Source: Lytechinus variegatus (Eukaryota > Echinodermata > Echinoidea > Temnopleuroida > Toxopneustidae). Taken from it: a stretch of 64,000 bases of DNA. The notes under the pieces are model-generated. The model was not told the DNA's origin. It saw only the letters and a program-made list of their open reading frames with translations, and did no database searches. A program made the position numbers and the translations under genes. The stretch is from the NCBI RefSeq assembly GCF_018143015.1, contig NC_054754.1, forward strand, positions 26,748,330 through 26,812,329. Reading direction: 5' to 3'. This document shows, in pieces, positions 22,380 through 33,226 of the stretch (positions are counted from its first letter, which is position 1; each line of letters begins with the position of its first letter).

Positions 22380-25013
22380 GTATGTTTCAAAATGACCAGG
22401 GCCAGGGGCAGATTGTATGAAAGGTTCTTTCCAGGACCTTTTAATTTCATGATCCGCTGCGTAGCTAATCAATGTCTATGCGGGATATTTCTAAAACATG
22501 TAAAAAAGGTTATGTATTTTATAGACAGCTGGCAGCCGTCTGTTTCGAGGAGTTTTTTAACAATTTTGATTTTATTTCTCCTCGTACACAGACGGCTCGC
22601 TATCGTGCAGCCACCAATAGGGGACTTGCAATGCAAAATCCCCCCGTCAGGGCTCTTCAATTTTTGTCTTTAATGAATAAAAATTTTGAAAGTTAACACA
22701 ACCAAAAATTACCTACCTACCTATGGATGCTTCTGAACGCAGTCTAAGACTCTATATTCAGTTCCAAATTCTGTCTCCTTTTTAGGTTGGCCGGGTCATG
22801 TCCTGGTGGGTCTGCATCAAACTTGAACTTCACAGGTTCACATCTCCAATACTTATCCAATCCATTCTCGAAGCTGTGGACACTGGGTGCATTTACTAAT
22901 TCATTACTTAGGCTATTCCAAGGTTTCCTCATTCTTATGTAAAAGGAATTCTTACGTTTCTCAGTTACTGACCTCGGAATGTACAATTTTTTATCATGAC
23001 CCCTGGTAGGCCCCTGCACCTGTCCCAAATCTGGCACTACTTCCTGGTCATACCTGTGGAATAACTTGTATGTTTCGATCATGTCTCCTCGCGCACGGCG
23101 ATAAGCTAATGTAGGAAGTTTTAGTTGAATCAATCTTTGTTCATATGGGAGGTTCTTAACCTCAGGTACCAACTTAGTGGCCCTTCTTTGTACATTTTCT
23201 ATTGCTTGAATATGTTTCTTTAAGTATGGACTCCATACTGCATGAGCATACTCCAAATGAGGTCTAATCAATGCTTTGTATAGGAGCAAGAAGTTCTCCT
23301 TGTGAAGATAAACAAATGTTCTCCTAATAAGATTCATTAGCCTATTGGCTTTATTTATCTTTGACTGAAAATGCAAATTAATATTCCCTCTTGGCATTAA
23401 TTGCCAAAAAATGTAGAAAAATCAAGTTAAAAGGAACAAAAACAGTGATGGCCTGCACGTCTACAGCCTCCTTGAGGCGTTCAAGAGCAGTATTCACAAG
23501 ACAAGACTTACCTCGGCTGTCGCGCAAATTCACTTCCCCGTTTTATCCGATCTTAATAAACATATGGCCATTGAGTCCCCTGTACAGATCGCGCTAGAAC
23601 TTCGGTCTCTGTATTTGGTGAGTGAAGCAAACGGAGTTTAGCTGAACAACCAACAAAACAGAGACCGAAGCTTTTGGTCTATGTATTTTAGTACCGGTAC
23701 TACTTCTAGTAATAAATTATAAACAAAATTAATTTTTAGACCTAGATCTACTCAGATCTAGACTAGAACCTAGGTAACATTAACTTTAAATCAATTTTTG
23801 TATATAACGTTTCATGAGATATCAGTTTATCACATCATTTTATAAAGCAAAAATTTTGTTTACTTTGGACAAATTTGGAATGAAATATGTTTGCAAGTAA
23901 TTTATTTGCATTTCACATGGCACATAATAAATGGACAACTTTAAAGACGGTTCTTGCAAAAACCCTGGGGCCGATTGCACGAAAGGGTCTTTCCAAGGAC
24001 CGTCTTTCGTGTCGCCCATCTTTTATGATACGCTATGGGCGGGGTGTTTCTGATATTTATGATAAAGAATAAGATTCGTTAGTTTGCTTTTAAATAAAAT
24101 TTTCTACAATTTCATGATATATCACATCATTTTATAAACAAATATTTTGCTTAAAATAACGGACGATTGAAATATGTTTGCAGATGATTTATTTAAAATG
24201 CGTTTCACATGGCGCATCATAAAAGATGGGCGACACAAAAGACGGTCCTTGGAAAGACCCTTTCGTGCAATCGGCCCCTGGTCAGTACTTCACAATTACT
24301 TTTGCTTCAAGGAATGATTTTCTTTTTCTGAACATATTCTAAAATGAAATAAATTTTTGGAAATTTGATGTTTATAGGGCCTTCGTATAATCTAGGCTTG
24401 CATTTTAAGATAATTATTATTCCAAGCTAAAGACTTGATTGTGAACTGCATGTATCATTTTCAAGATTAATGATGTTCAATATGTTTTTTTTTTGCATAG
24501 GGTGCCTGGGCTGAGAGGGTAGGATCAAACCGAGCTCTTGACTGTGGCTGTGGCATCGGACGGATCACCAAGCATCTACTGTTACCACTCTTCCAGCAAG
24601 TGGATATGGTAGAACAGACACAGAAGTTTTTAGACGAGGCGGATCTGTTTATCGGAGAAGGAGCCAGTCGGGTGGGACAGAAGATATGCTCCGGTCTCCA
24701 GCACTTCAAGCCTCGTTTGGAGCACTATGACGTGATCTGGTGCCAGTGGGTCCTGGGTCACCTCACGGATGAACACTTGGTGGATTTCCTGAAGAGAGCG
24801 AAAACAGGACTCACAGAAAATGGAATCATCTGCGTCAAGGAGAATATTGCCAAGTCTGGGGTGGTGTTTGACGACCAGGACAGCAGTGTAACAAGGTCCA
24901 AAGCAGAATTGAAGAAGATCTTTGCACTGGCAGGGCTGACCATTTTGAAGGAAGCTGACCAGAAACGATTTCCGTTGGGTTTGTTCGCTGTGAGGATGTA
25001 TGCCTTGAGATGA
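22209..25013 (+). CDS. NTMT1: Alpha-N-terminal protein methyltransferase 1 (NTMT1/METTL11A)
   Basis: Two coding exons (22209-22379 and 24501-25013, phase 0) give 227 aa, close to the ~223 aa of vertebrate NTMT1. The enzyme methylates the alpha-amino group of proteins starting (Met-)X-Pro-Lys, such as RCC1, using SAM, in nucleus and cytosol. Visible signatures are YWQNIPSTVDGMLGGFG (22-38), SAM-binding motif I LDCGCGIGR (70-78), DVIWCQWVLGHLTDEH, KENIAKSGVVFDDQDSSV (the catalytic/substrate Asn-Asp region) and a C-terminal MYALR like the vertebrate end. The splice sites are GTATGT and TTTTGCATAG. Two adjacent ATGs open the frame; the first is used here. The 2.1-kb intron holds a LINE tail and several foldback elements. 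Confidence 0.95.
22398..22490 (+). mobile_element. Half of a GGGGC-GATTGCACGAAAGG foldback element
   Basis: CAGGGGCAGATTGTATGAAAGG and TTCTTTCCAGGACC are a diverged version of the left arm of the element at 23965-24281. It starts just inside the NTMT1 intron. The matching right arm is missing. Confidence 0.55.
22526..22608. repeat. Short foldback (CAGCCGTCTG / CAGACGGCT)
   Basis: CAGCCGTCTGTTTCGAGGAG pairs with CTCCTCGTACACAGACGGCT across a loop of about 35 bp. It could form a strong stem in the intronic RNA. No target duplication seen. Confidence 0.6.
22700..23440 (-). mobile_element. Antisense CR1-like LINE, 3' part, in NTMT1 intron
   Basis: On the minus strand the element keeps the last ~217 codons of the RT ORF and a short 3' UTR ending in (GGTA)n (about 22718-22732). 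The rest, including RT motifs and endonuclease, was lost by 5' truncation near 23440. It sits antisense to NTMT1, the orientation usually tolerated in introns. Confidence 0.85.
22744..23397 (-). CDS. LINE ORF2 C-terminal fragment (217 aa)
   Basis: The frame carries the conserved tail that follows the RT domain in CR1-like elements: KANRLMNLIRRTF, LLLYKALIRPHLEYAHAVWSPYLKKHIQAIENVQRRATKL, then RRARGDMIETYKLFH and FYIRMRKPWNSLSNELVNAPSVHSFE. It lacks all catalytic RT residues. The first Met is an artefact of truncation, because the frame is open further upstream. The frame is intact over this length, which points to a fairly recent insertion of a family different from the one at 16270. Confidence 0.85.
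   Translation of the reverse strand: MPRGNINLHFQSKINKANRLMNLIRRTFVYLHKENFLLLYKALIRPHLEYAHAVWSPYLKKHIQAIENVQRRATKLVPEVKNLPYEQRLIQLKLPTLAYRRARGDMIETYKLFHRYDQEVVPDLGQVQGPTRGHDKKLYIPRSVTEKRKNSFYIRMRKPWNSLSNELVNAPSVHSFENGLDKYWRCEPVKFKFDADPPGHDPANLKRRQNLELNIES
23808..23963 (+). mobile_element. Extra right-half copy next to the NTMT1-intron foldback element
   Basis: The stretch from TTTCATGAGATATC through GAAATATGTTTGCAAG, TTTCACATGGCACATAATAA and AAAGACGGTTCTTGC repeats the right half of the element at 23965-24281 in the same orientation. Together they form a right-half plus full-element array. Confidence 0.6.
23965..24281. mobile_element. TIR/foldback element in NTMT1 intron
   Basis: The left arm GGGGCCGATTGCACGAAAGG then GTCTTTCCAAGGACCGTCTTT is the near-perfect reverse complement of the right arm AAAGACGGTCCTTGGAAAGAC then CCTTTCGTGCAATCGGCCCC, about 45 bp in all. 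A less conserved interior lies between. No ORF. Confidence 0.85.
24501..25013 (+). CDS. NTMT1: NTMT1 coding exon 2 (last)
   Basis: It starts after TTTTGCATAG with GAWAERVGSNRALDCG and ends MYALR-stop. It holds the whole Rossmann-like SAM domain: motif I GCGIG, VDMVE after beta-2, and the QWVLGHL and FDDQDSS motifs. No further splice is needed. Confidence 0.95.
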   Translation, partial: GAWAERVGSNRALDCGCGIGRITKHLLLPLFQQVDMVEQTQKFLDEADLFIGEGASRVGQKICSGLQHFKPRLEHYDVIWCQWVLGHLTDEHLVDFLKRAKTGLTENGIICVKENIAKSGVVFDDQDSSVTRSKAELKKIFALAGLTILKEADQKRFPLGLFAVRMYALR

Positions 25014-25096
25014 TTGATGAATATTCCTTTTTATATAGACCAACTTAACAAGACCCATTAACAAGAAAACATTTGTATATTTTTTTGTACAGTACC

Positions 25097-25102
25097 ATTA
25101 AA
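25097..25102 (+). terminator. Probable NTMT1 polyadenylation signal (ATTAAA)
   Basis: ATTAAA lies 84 bp after the stop codon and is followed at once by a T- and GT-rich stretch (GTTTTTTGTGTGTGG), the expected downstream element. Confidence 0.55.
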
Positions 25103-25109
25103 GTTTTTT

Positions 25110-26880
25110 GTGTGTGGATTAACCTCAAACAAAAGAGTGAAGGTTTGAAACCTGACTTGGCATAACCATTAATATACATATCAAGTTGTAACTGGTAATA
25201 ATTGTGGTTATGGTACCAACAGGTCTTTTTATGAGGATAATACAAACTTTTTTTATTTTATTTTTTTTACTTTATGTTTTTATGAAATCTATTTGTCAAG
25301 TTTGTCATATCTGTGCAGGTAAGGTTATTTGGGGGTATAGCCTATATACATTTTTCATAAAGTTCAGCATGACTTGACAAATTACTGGGGACTCATTTTT
25401 GTGCTTAATCCCCCTAAGTCTCCCCATTTCAACAAAACAGACTGCATTTTGTGAAAAAAATTTAAAAGTATTTAATAATCCATCCAAATTCTTGTTGAAA
25501 ATGAGAATTTTGATCTTCAAAGATCAGATTTTTACTGTAGGGAAATCATGATGATTCTGAAACCCTAACTCAACAAACTGCAATTACAATTATGCATAAT
25601 TGTACATACAATTATGCATAATTTCATGCTTAGCTAATTAGCTTCCAGTTATGAAACGACATAAAGAGATGTAATTGTACAACCCACCAAGATAACAGTT
25701 GAAACCTGTGACATGCTCACAGTGATTCAACAAGTATCTGTTTCTGCCGTCCATGCTTCTATACATGTAACTCACACGTGTGTAATCCTCTTGACAGTAA
25801 AAAAAAAAGAAATTATTGCTTATCTGAGTAGAATGTAATTTTGAGGTATCAAGTTGCACCTCTGCTATTTACTTTCACTGCATGTTACATTTTTTTTAAA
25901 TTATGATTTTTTAAAAACACTTTCCTTTCCTTTATTTTAAAAAGCATGATCTTTTAATACATGTACTTCTACAATGTATCCCTTCATAGTTATTCTTAAA
26001 AAAAAAAATTCCACTTTCATATTGCACTTGATAAATCAGAAAATTTTCTGTTATCGCTCTACAAATCTATGCATTATTACCAGGGTCATCGCATCCTGGC
26101 TTGCCCGCACAGAATGTACATGTATCTTCTCCACTCCCTGGGGAGCATTCCAACAAGAGTTTCCAAAATCAATCCAGGCATATTGGCTTCTGCATTTTTA
26201 TTGGATACCCATTGAACACCTGGGTTGAGAGTGGCAATATGTGAATTGACATTTGCTAAGAATTTGAATACACGGCCCTTTGTTTATAAGCAAAAGTAAA
26301 AAAAATTACATGTGTACATCCAGAATCTTCTCAGTTCCTTTGGAATTTTTATAAAAGGAAAGGAATTCTATGCTTGAAAAACATCATTACTACTTTTCTA
26401 CCTTTGATGCCAAAGCTAAATCTAAAGTATTGTTTTAAAAATATATTTTGATAATTAATATGATTATGATATGATAGGATATGTTTATTATTAATGTGGC
26501 AAGAAATCACATTGTTTCAATTTACAGTGATTTTTATGAGTACGATATTGGATGTTTTAAATGTATACATGTAATGTAGATTTAGGATAAATGATGAACT
26601 GTTCATGTACATGAAGTATAATCTCCATTTATGGAGCTGTGACTTAATAGACCACTCAAATCCTCAGGCTTTCCATGTATAGCCAGGCGCCTTAATAGAC
26701 CATTCAAACCACAGAATTCCATGTACATGTATAGCCAGGCGCCTTAGACCACTCGGCCACTGTAACTTGATTTTGATTGGTTGCTCTGCCCGACATTTAA
26801 AGGCTAATTACCATATGATGATATTTTTCAGGTTGCAATCATCAGACAGTATTCCCTTATGAAATAATGAGGCTCGGCCG
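25110..26880. other. Intergenic AT-rich DNA after NTMT1
   Basis: No coding signal. Around 25580-25625 ATTATGCATAATT words repeat on both strands, and near 26660-26760 the phrase CCAGGCGCCTTA with ACCACTC repeats twice. Confidence 0.4.
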
Positions 26881-26883
26881 TCC

Positions 26884-27062
26884 CTGGGGGCCGTTTCTTA
26901 AAGCTGTTTGTAAGTTACGAGCGACTTTAAGAACGCCTGGTGAACCTTTCTTGCACGCTAAATAATCACCAATGAACATTTAATGGTGAATATCACTTAC
27001 CACAAGAAAGGATCACCAGATTCACTTGTACTGTAGGAACAGCTTTATGAAATGGTCCCCTG
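26884..27062. mobile_element. Small TIR element (GGGGGCCGTTTCTTAAAGCTG)
   Basis: The left arm GGGCCGTTTCTTAAAGCTGT faces the right arm ACAGCTTTATGAAATGGTCCCC. Inner segments (GGTGAACCTTTCTTGCACG and AAGAAAGGATCACC) are also inverted. Its general plan resembles the GGGGCC...GATTGCACGAAAGG element in the NTMT1 intron. Confidence 0.65.
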
Positions 27063-27522
27063 GTCTAGCAAGGGTGTCATGATGTATCGTTTCTACCAAT
27101 AGTATTTTTTATACAAGTTGGCCCAGAAATTGAATACTTGATTAAATGACAATTATGCTTCCATCCATTCTTATTATGAAATCCATTTAGTTCCTTTTAA
27201 TTGCATCTTCAGAAAAGACTAGTTCATTTTAATATTCTTTGATTTGAACGTAATGAAACAGTTTCCATGTGTTACAATGAATTGTTATTTGTAAATAAAG
27301 TCAGTCTATATTTTGTTGCTGAGTAGTTCAGGTAAATGAATATCTTATATGTAATCTTCTATGAGGGTTTCAGATTTTCATGAGCAACCTTTTGTAAAAT
27401 ATTTCCAGTTGAAAAAAAATTACATTACATATTGAAAGCAGCTTAATGAACTGATTGAAAAATGAATTTCAATCGGTGGGGGGGGGGGGGGACGGGGATA
27501 GAAATTTCCTGTATTTTATAAC

Positions 27523-28107
27523 TTAAAGGGATGGTCCGGGCTGAAAGTATGTAAAGCTTAATAAATAGAGTAGAATTCACTGAGCAAAATGCCAAAAATT
27601 TCATCAAAATCGGATAACAAATAACAAAGTTATTGAATTTTAAAGTTTAGCAATATTTTGTGAAAACAGTCATCATGAATATTCATTAGGTGGGCTGATG
27701 ATGTCAAACCTCCACTTGTTCTTTTGTATTTTATTATATGAAATTAGGTATAAATTTTTCCTCCAAGAATTAGAAAAATTGGATTGACAACTGATTTATT
27801 GCATTAGATATTTATTGCTAGAACTTACTTCGTTGTAAGGGAGATATATTATTCACACAAGTATGAAATAATGAAAAAATTATGATTTTATGTTATACAT
27901 ACGAAAACGAAACGTGGAGATGTGACATCAGCCCACCTAATGAATATTCATGACAACTGTTTTCACAAAATATTCCTTAACTTTAAACTTCAATAACTTT
28001 ATTATTATCTGATTTTGATGAAATTTTTCGGCATTTTGCTCAGTGAATTTTACTCTACAGCGTATGTATCAAGTTATAAATATTTTCAGCCCGGACCATC
28101 CCTTTAA
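27523..28107. mobile_element. Palindromic MITE, TTAAAGG family B, full length
   Basis: The left end TTAAAGGGATGGTCCGGGCT is mirrored by AGCCCGGACCATCCCTTTAA. The arms pair along most of their length and include TTTCATCAAAATCGGATAAC, AAGTTATTGAATTTTAAAG and TGAATATTCATTAGGTGGGC. No ORF. Confidence 0.85.
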
Positions 28108-28109
28108 GA

Positions 28110-29440
28110 TTAGTGTATACAGTATATTATAAAGAAATTAACTGAGTAAGGCTGCTACAAATAATGTCTGATCAAGTGTAGTCACTGTTTAATATTTTTA
28201 ATTTGGCAAATTTTTTATTGCCATAGTTTTTCTCAGTGTACTCTGTAAACTGAGAACTGATTTACCGCCCCCCCCCTTCTGACAAAAGTAACAGTATTAG
28301 ATTTATAAGTACTACCAGTCTTCTTGTACATGTAGCATGATTTGTCAATTGGTGTGCAAACTGCAAACTTTTATTTAGCTTGATTTATTATACTTATTTG
28401 AGAATGTGGCATTATTTTTAAAAATCTTTCTTTTAAATGCCTATTCAAGAAGGTAATAAAAAATATGAACATTTATTATTCAGTTCAACAAAACACGGGC
28501 TTTATCATTCAAATTGCTCAGTTTTTTTGTAACGTTTGTATGGTGGTTATCAATTACTCTAATTTCTCTAAAGGATTTGTTTACATTGATCCTTTCACTT
28601 TTTTTTTCGAATAATGTGACTTTTAAATATATTTTATGTACTTATTTTGTTTGGAATCACTGTGTTGTATTTTCTAAACCGTTGGGCTTCTTGAATTACA
28701 TGTACATGTATATAGCAAATGTTATGAAGTTAGCTCTATTTGTAGAATAAATATTTTTAGATCATGATCATATTTGGGGTTTTCTTAACATTGTTTTACT
28801 CTGATTTTATGGTTCTGTGGGGGGGGGGGGTTGTTCTTAAATGATGTGAATTATGAAACACGCAATCTTATTGATTAAAGGTATTGTTTAACTTTGTGAG
28901 CAGCCGATTTAAAAAATTCTCAAACCAAGATGAAACATGTGTACAAGTGCATGTATTAGAACTAATAAACCTTGAAAACAACCAGGGTCTTTACTGAAGT
29001 TTGCATTATAAATACTAAAAATGAATTACATTCGTGTTTTTAAAACAGCAGAATGAGTGGATTACTTTCAAGTATAGCATGTACCTCATGTCAATCTCAA
29101 ACATGGCAATGAAGATTTTCAAGAATTATTCTTACTTTTCTCTGTTATCACTGCTGCCATGATATTAATTTATAAATCATAAATTCAAGGCGTTTATTTT
29201 TTAATTTCTCTCTATCCCTGTCTCTGATTTAATGAAAAACTTTATGTTGTGTATTTTTATCTTTCATGTTAAATGATTAATCTGTCATTACAGTTATGTA
29301 ATGAATGTTTAATATTTATAAGAAATTTGAACTATGTACTTATTCCAATAATAATTATTGATTATCAAATCAGTTTCAGAGGCTTTGAAAATTTGATGGT
29401 GCAATGTCTCCTGTGTTTGTAAATATTTGTAAATTAAGAA
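28110..29440. other. Intergenic AT-rich DNA
   Basis: Contains a poly-C run (28267) and a poly-G run (28818). No gene or clear repeat seen. Confidence 0.4.
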
Positions 29441-29446
29441 GGAATG

Positions 29447-29842
29447 GTATGGTGATGATGATGATGGTTATTATGGTTATGATCAGATGATGATGATGGT
29501 GATGATGGTGGTGGTGGTGGTGATGATGATGATGTGATGATGATGTTGGTGATTGTGATGATGATGATGGTTATGATGGTTATTATGGTTATGATCAGAT
29601 GATGGTGATGATGATGATGAAAGTGATGATGATGATGGTGGTGGTGATGATGATCATTATGATGGTGGTGATAATGATTATGATGGTGATTGAGATCATG
29701 ATTATAAAGATAAGGACATTGATGATTATGGCTTCAATAATGGTGATGAAAAAGATAAGGAGGATGAATACATATTGATATGATGGTGGTGGTGGCGATG
29801 GTGGCGGTGAAAATACTATGGTGGTGGTGGTGGTGCTGCTGC
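29447..29842 (+). repeat. (GAT/GGT)n trinucleotide repeat region
   Basis: About 400 bp of GATGAT and GGTGGT units with interruptions, including a repeated GGTTATTATGGTTATGATCAGATGATG block at about 29465 and 29578. The internal duplication suggests expansion by slippage and unequal exchange. Confidence 0.9.
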
Positions 29843-30125
29843 TGCTGAGAGTGCCCTAAGTTGACCTAAAGAAACAAGAGTGTAGTGTCATCCAAGGACA
29901 AAAAAGGAGGCTTCAAAAATATAAAGTGTCCGGACACCCGACCCACCATCCTACTAGACAACAAAATCTTGAATGAGAGGTCGGGATGTTTTATCAAACA
30001 TTGGCTGCTTTAACCGAAAAAGTCTGTTTCACCTGACAGGTACCATATAAAAGACGTGCTTTGCAGCCAATCAAGAATCGAGGAAAAATTCCAGACAAAA
30101 TACTGGTGTCAGAACGATCTCCTAC

Positions 30126-30527
30126 CAGTGTTTCCACTTTGAAGGAAATTACCCGAATTCCGGGAAATCCAGGCGTTTTCCAGGTAATTTCCGGGAAATG
30201 AAAAAATTCCAGGAAATACCGGGAAATCCGAAAATTACAATGAAACAACAATTAAATATAGCAACTATTAATATTCATGTTATATTTACATGATTTTAAC
30301 CTCCATACGCTCGCATTCCGTAATGTTGTTCCTATTTTTAAAGAGGGCGGGGACAAAAAAATGCTAAATTCCCTGATTTTTGCCACCTGGAACAAATTTA
30401 CACTCGTTGTATTATTGCCCGATTTTCGTTAAAAATCAAAACTTGAAAATTCCAGGAAATATTTATGAATTTCAGGAAATTTGGAATCCAATTTCGGGAA
30501 ATTTATTTTGGAGCTGTGGAAACACTG
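30126..30527. mobile_element. hAT-like MITE with perfect 8-bp TSD
   Basis: The terminal repeats CAGTGTTTCCAC and GTGGAAACACTG are perfect over 12 bp. The 8-bp flanks TCTCCTAC (30118-30125 and 30528-30535) are identical. The interior repeats AATTCCGGGAAAT and CCAGGAAAT words on both strands. Non-autonomous. Confidence 0.93.
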
Positions 30528-30784
30528 TCTCCTACACTGGAACAAGGCTCAGCATATTGTTGAAAGAGCGACCTCTAACGTCATTTGTTTTAAATCGCTC
30601 TCATGTTTCGCGGTGTGATGTATATACTAGTATCACCCCAAAATGTAAATTGTGGAAACAAGGATATCTCCTATTCATTATGAAATTCGGGCGAAAAGAT
30701 ACTTATAAAACAAATTATAAAAACAAGAACTACAAACAAAGCAGATCGCTGATGTATCTAGGAAGTCGACCACAACAAAAAGTC

Positions 30785-31660
30785 GAGGTGAATGAAAAGA
30801 GAAAAATCAAACAAACATCATAATCGGATGTAAATCAAAAATGCCTTGACACGTCTAAGTAAAATTTTGTTTAATTTCAGAAAACAGTTCAATACATCCT
30901 GGGGCCCCGTTGCATAAAAGTTACCATTATGGTAAATTTGGCCATGAACGGTATCTACCATGGTAACGATGATCAACAACCAATCAAAATCAAGGAATTC
31001 ATGCATGTAAGTTACCATTCATGGCCAAAGAGATTATTGGAGCTTTAATTTTACGCAATGGGAACCTGTACGGTCGGTATAAATATGAAAGAACCGATAC
31101 CGTCATCCACTCTATTTTTTGTATCTTATTAAGGGCCTTTTCACACGTGAATCTTAAATCATCATGATGATTTGCAATTCGTCTTTAGAATCATCGGACC
31201 TCTCGCACGGAAGATTCGTAAGGTAATTTGAGTAAAACTTAAGTGGAATTCACCTCCGGAGTAGAACTTGTGATCGTCATTCTCGTTTGGTTTCACACGT
31301 GCTATAAATTCGTCATCAGCCTTATTTTGCACTGGAATCACCATTCAAATTACGTTTTCTGACCGTGTGAAAGGGCGGCTACTCTCAAATGTGACACAAA
31401 GTTCGATATCTCACTGGAAATGTGAAATTACCATCATGTTGTAAAATGAAGATAATTGTAATGGCGTATCTCCTATTGTTAAAAATCTGAAGAAAAAATA
31501 TTGTATATTCATCTCATTTGCATAAATATGGGGTTTGCACATAAAATAGAGTTGACCGTAGTTTACGCCCAATTTCGAATTTTCATTGTTAATGCTTAAT
31601 TGATTTTTCTCTTTTTTGATATTCCTTTCAACTTCTTGTTGGGGATAAATTTAACCTTTA
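30785..31660. mobile_element. Broken family A MITE with nested insertions
   Basis: The left part keeps GAAAAGAGAAAAATC and ATCATAATCGGATGTAAAT. The right part keeps TTGATTTTTCTCTTTT and CTTCTTGTTGGGG. Between them lie an ACCAT-rich foldback (about 30900-31060, with GCCCCGTTGCATAAAAGTTACC) and the element at 31135-31375. Confidence 0.5.
31135..31375. mobile_element. Small TIR element (GGGCCTTTTCACACG)
   Basis: GGGCCTTTTCACACGTGAATC at the left is the inverse of CCGTGTGAAAGGGC at the right. Internal GTGAATCTTAAATCAT / CCAAACGAGAATGACGAT words are partly paired. The CCTTTCACA core is reminiscent of the Harbinger-like ends at 53791. Confidence 0.55.
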
Positions 31661-31689
31661 AAAAAAGTTCCCACCCAACGCCTCTTTCG

Positions 31690-31821
31690 GTTATTGAATT
31701 GAATTTATTTCCGTAAAAAAAGAATAACAATACATATAAAATGATACATGTGAAATTGAAAAATGAAAACTGGAGGATGGCCCTACTCAGCAGCATAAAT
31801 CATGGTGCTGCTGGTCTGGGG
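31690..31821 (-). mobile_element. LINE 3'-end remnant (antisense), possible
   Basis: ATTGAATTGAATTTATTTCC at 31695 looks like the antisense tail of the local (GAATT)n-tailed LINEs. The rest is too diverged to align by eye. The hAT element at 31822 has inserted next to it. Confidence 0.35.
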
Positions 31822-32735
31822 CAGTGGCGTAGCTACGGGGGGGCACGTGCCCCCCCAGAAAAAAATGGCAGAGCAAAAAAAAAAGAAAAGAAAAAAGGGA
31901 GAAAGAAGAAAGAAAAAAGGAAAAGAAGAAGAAAGACAGAAGAAAAAAAGAGGAAAATAAGAGGAGGAAGACGAGTGAATGAAATAATGTGAGAGGAAGA
32001 CTTGCAATTAAAAAAAAATCTTTTCATGTTACTATATAAAAACTTTGCTGGCGCTTCGCGCCATAATTGCCTGTTCGATGGGATTCATGTCTTGCTCAAT
32101 AGGCTGATGTGGAGCAAGTTTTGAAGTCAATATGCAAAACATATTTTAGCTCGGACATCGAGCTTTCATTATTTTTTTTTATTTACAAATTTAAGTGCTC
32201 TGTAAAATGTCCGTTTTATGGTCTACATATCAGCATTTTAAGCTCACGCTGCGTGGTCACATTGTTTGATTTGTCAAGTTCATATTGTCTACGTGTATTC
32301 CATAATGTTCCATTAAACAAATGTATTTAGAATGCCCAGATTTTAGGTCTAAATATAAAACATGCGCGATAGCTTGCAAGTTTGTTGTTTAAAATGTACT
32401 TAAATTATCCAGTTTCACATCAGAATATCAATAATTGTCTGCTCACGCTTCACGATCGCATTATTAATGATACCCAATTGACTATATCCTTTTTATGACT
32501 TACAAAATATGAATAGAGTGTCCCGCTTTTAGGTCTAAAATCTCAATTTTCTTCCTCTCGCACTTCGCGCTCGCATTAATTGTTTAGTTACATACCTATC
32601 CCATTAATTATTACAAAAAAGTGCTTAGAATGACCATTCTTTTTTAGGTCGGAATGTCAAAAAATTTGCTCGCGCTTCGCGCTCGCATTATTGAAATATG
32701 TACCGTCTTCGTGGGTAACTGCAAGCAGTCCTTAA

Positions 32736-32899
32736 TACCTTGGTCGCATTTGCTCTACGGCGGCCGTACGGCGAGTAAAAAAAAACAGCCGTTTTATTCA
32801 TTTTTATTCAAACCACCTATACTTAGCTGGTACAAAAATGTTAAAACGGCTGTTTTCGACTCGCCGTACGGCCGCCGTAGAACAAATGTGACCATGGTA
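32736..32899. mobile_element. Harbinger-like MITE (TACCTTGGTC ends), TAA TSD
   Basis: The 164-bp near-palindrome starts TACCTTGGTCGCATTTG and CTACGGCGGCCGTACGGCGAG and ends CTCGCCGTACGGCCGCCGTAG and CAAATGTGACCATGGTA. TAA stands on both sides (32733-32735, 32900-32902), as for PIF/Harbinger insertion. Relatives are at 41868-42023, about 60047 and about 61890. Confidence 0.85.
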
Positions 32900-32971
32900 T
32901 AACAGGTCCCTTTTCGAGAACAGTTGATAAAAAATTCTGTTCGCGCTTGGGGGTACATACGAATCTTGTTC

Positions 32972-33226
32972 AGGATAATAATAATAATAATAATAATAAC
33001 GTTTTATTTACCCAGGGTAGCCACTTCAGTTAGAAAACTGCTCTACCAGCGGGCCCTGCATAACATTATATGTTATTATTACCCTTCTCCAATCTAAATG
33101 CTGAGAAGAAGGCAGAAGGTCCCATTTTTATAAGTCTTTGGTATGACTCGGCCAAGGATCGAACCCCACGACCTCCCGTTCATGAGGCGGACGCTCTACC
33201 ACTGAGCCACCATGTCCGGTTCACAT
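32972..33226 (-). mobile_element. tRNA-derived SINE with (TTA)n tail
   Basis: On the minus strand the head has A box TGGCTCAGTGGTAGAGC and B box GGGTTCGATCC with tRNA-like spacing and an anticodon-arm region CCTCATGAACGGG. The body has GCAGGGCCCGCTGGTAGAGC and the tail is (TTA)n (32979-33000 on plus). The 3' part of the same SINE reappears at about 61236-61300. Confidence 0.85.

Noticed and set aside
31741..32027. Overlapping open frames rich in Lys/Arg or Phe/Ser
   Set aside because: They translate the polypurine tract of the hAT-like element in opposite strands; no protein signature.
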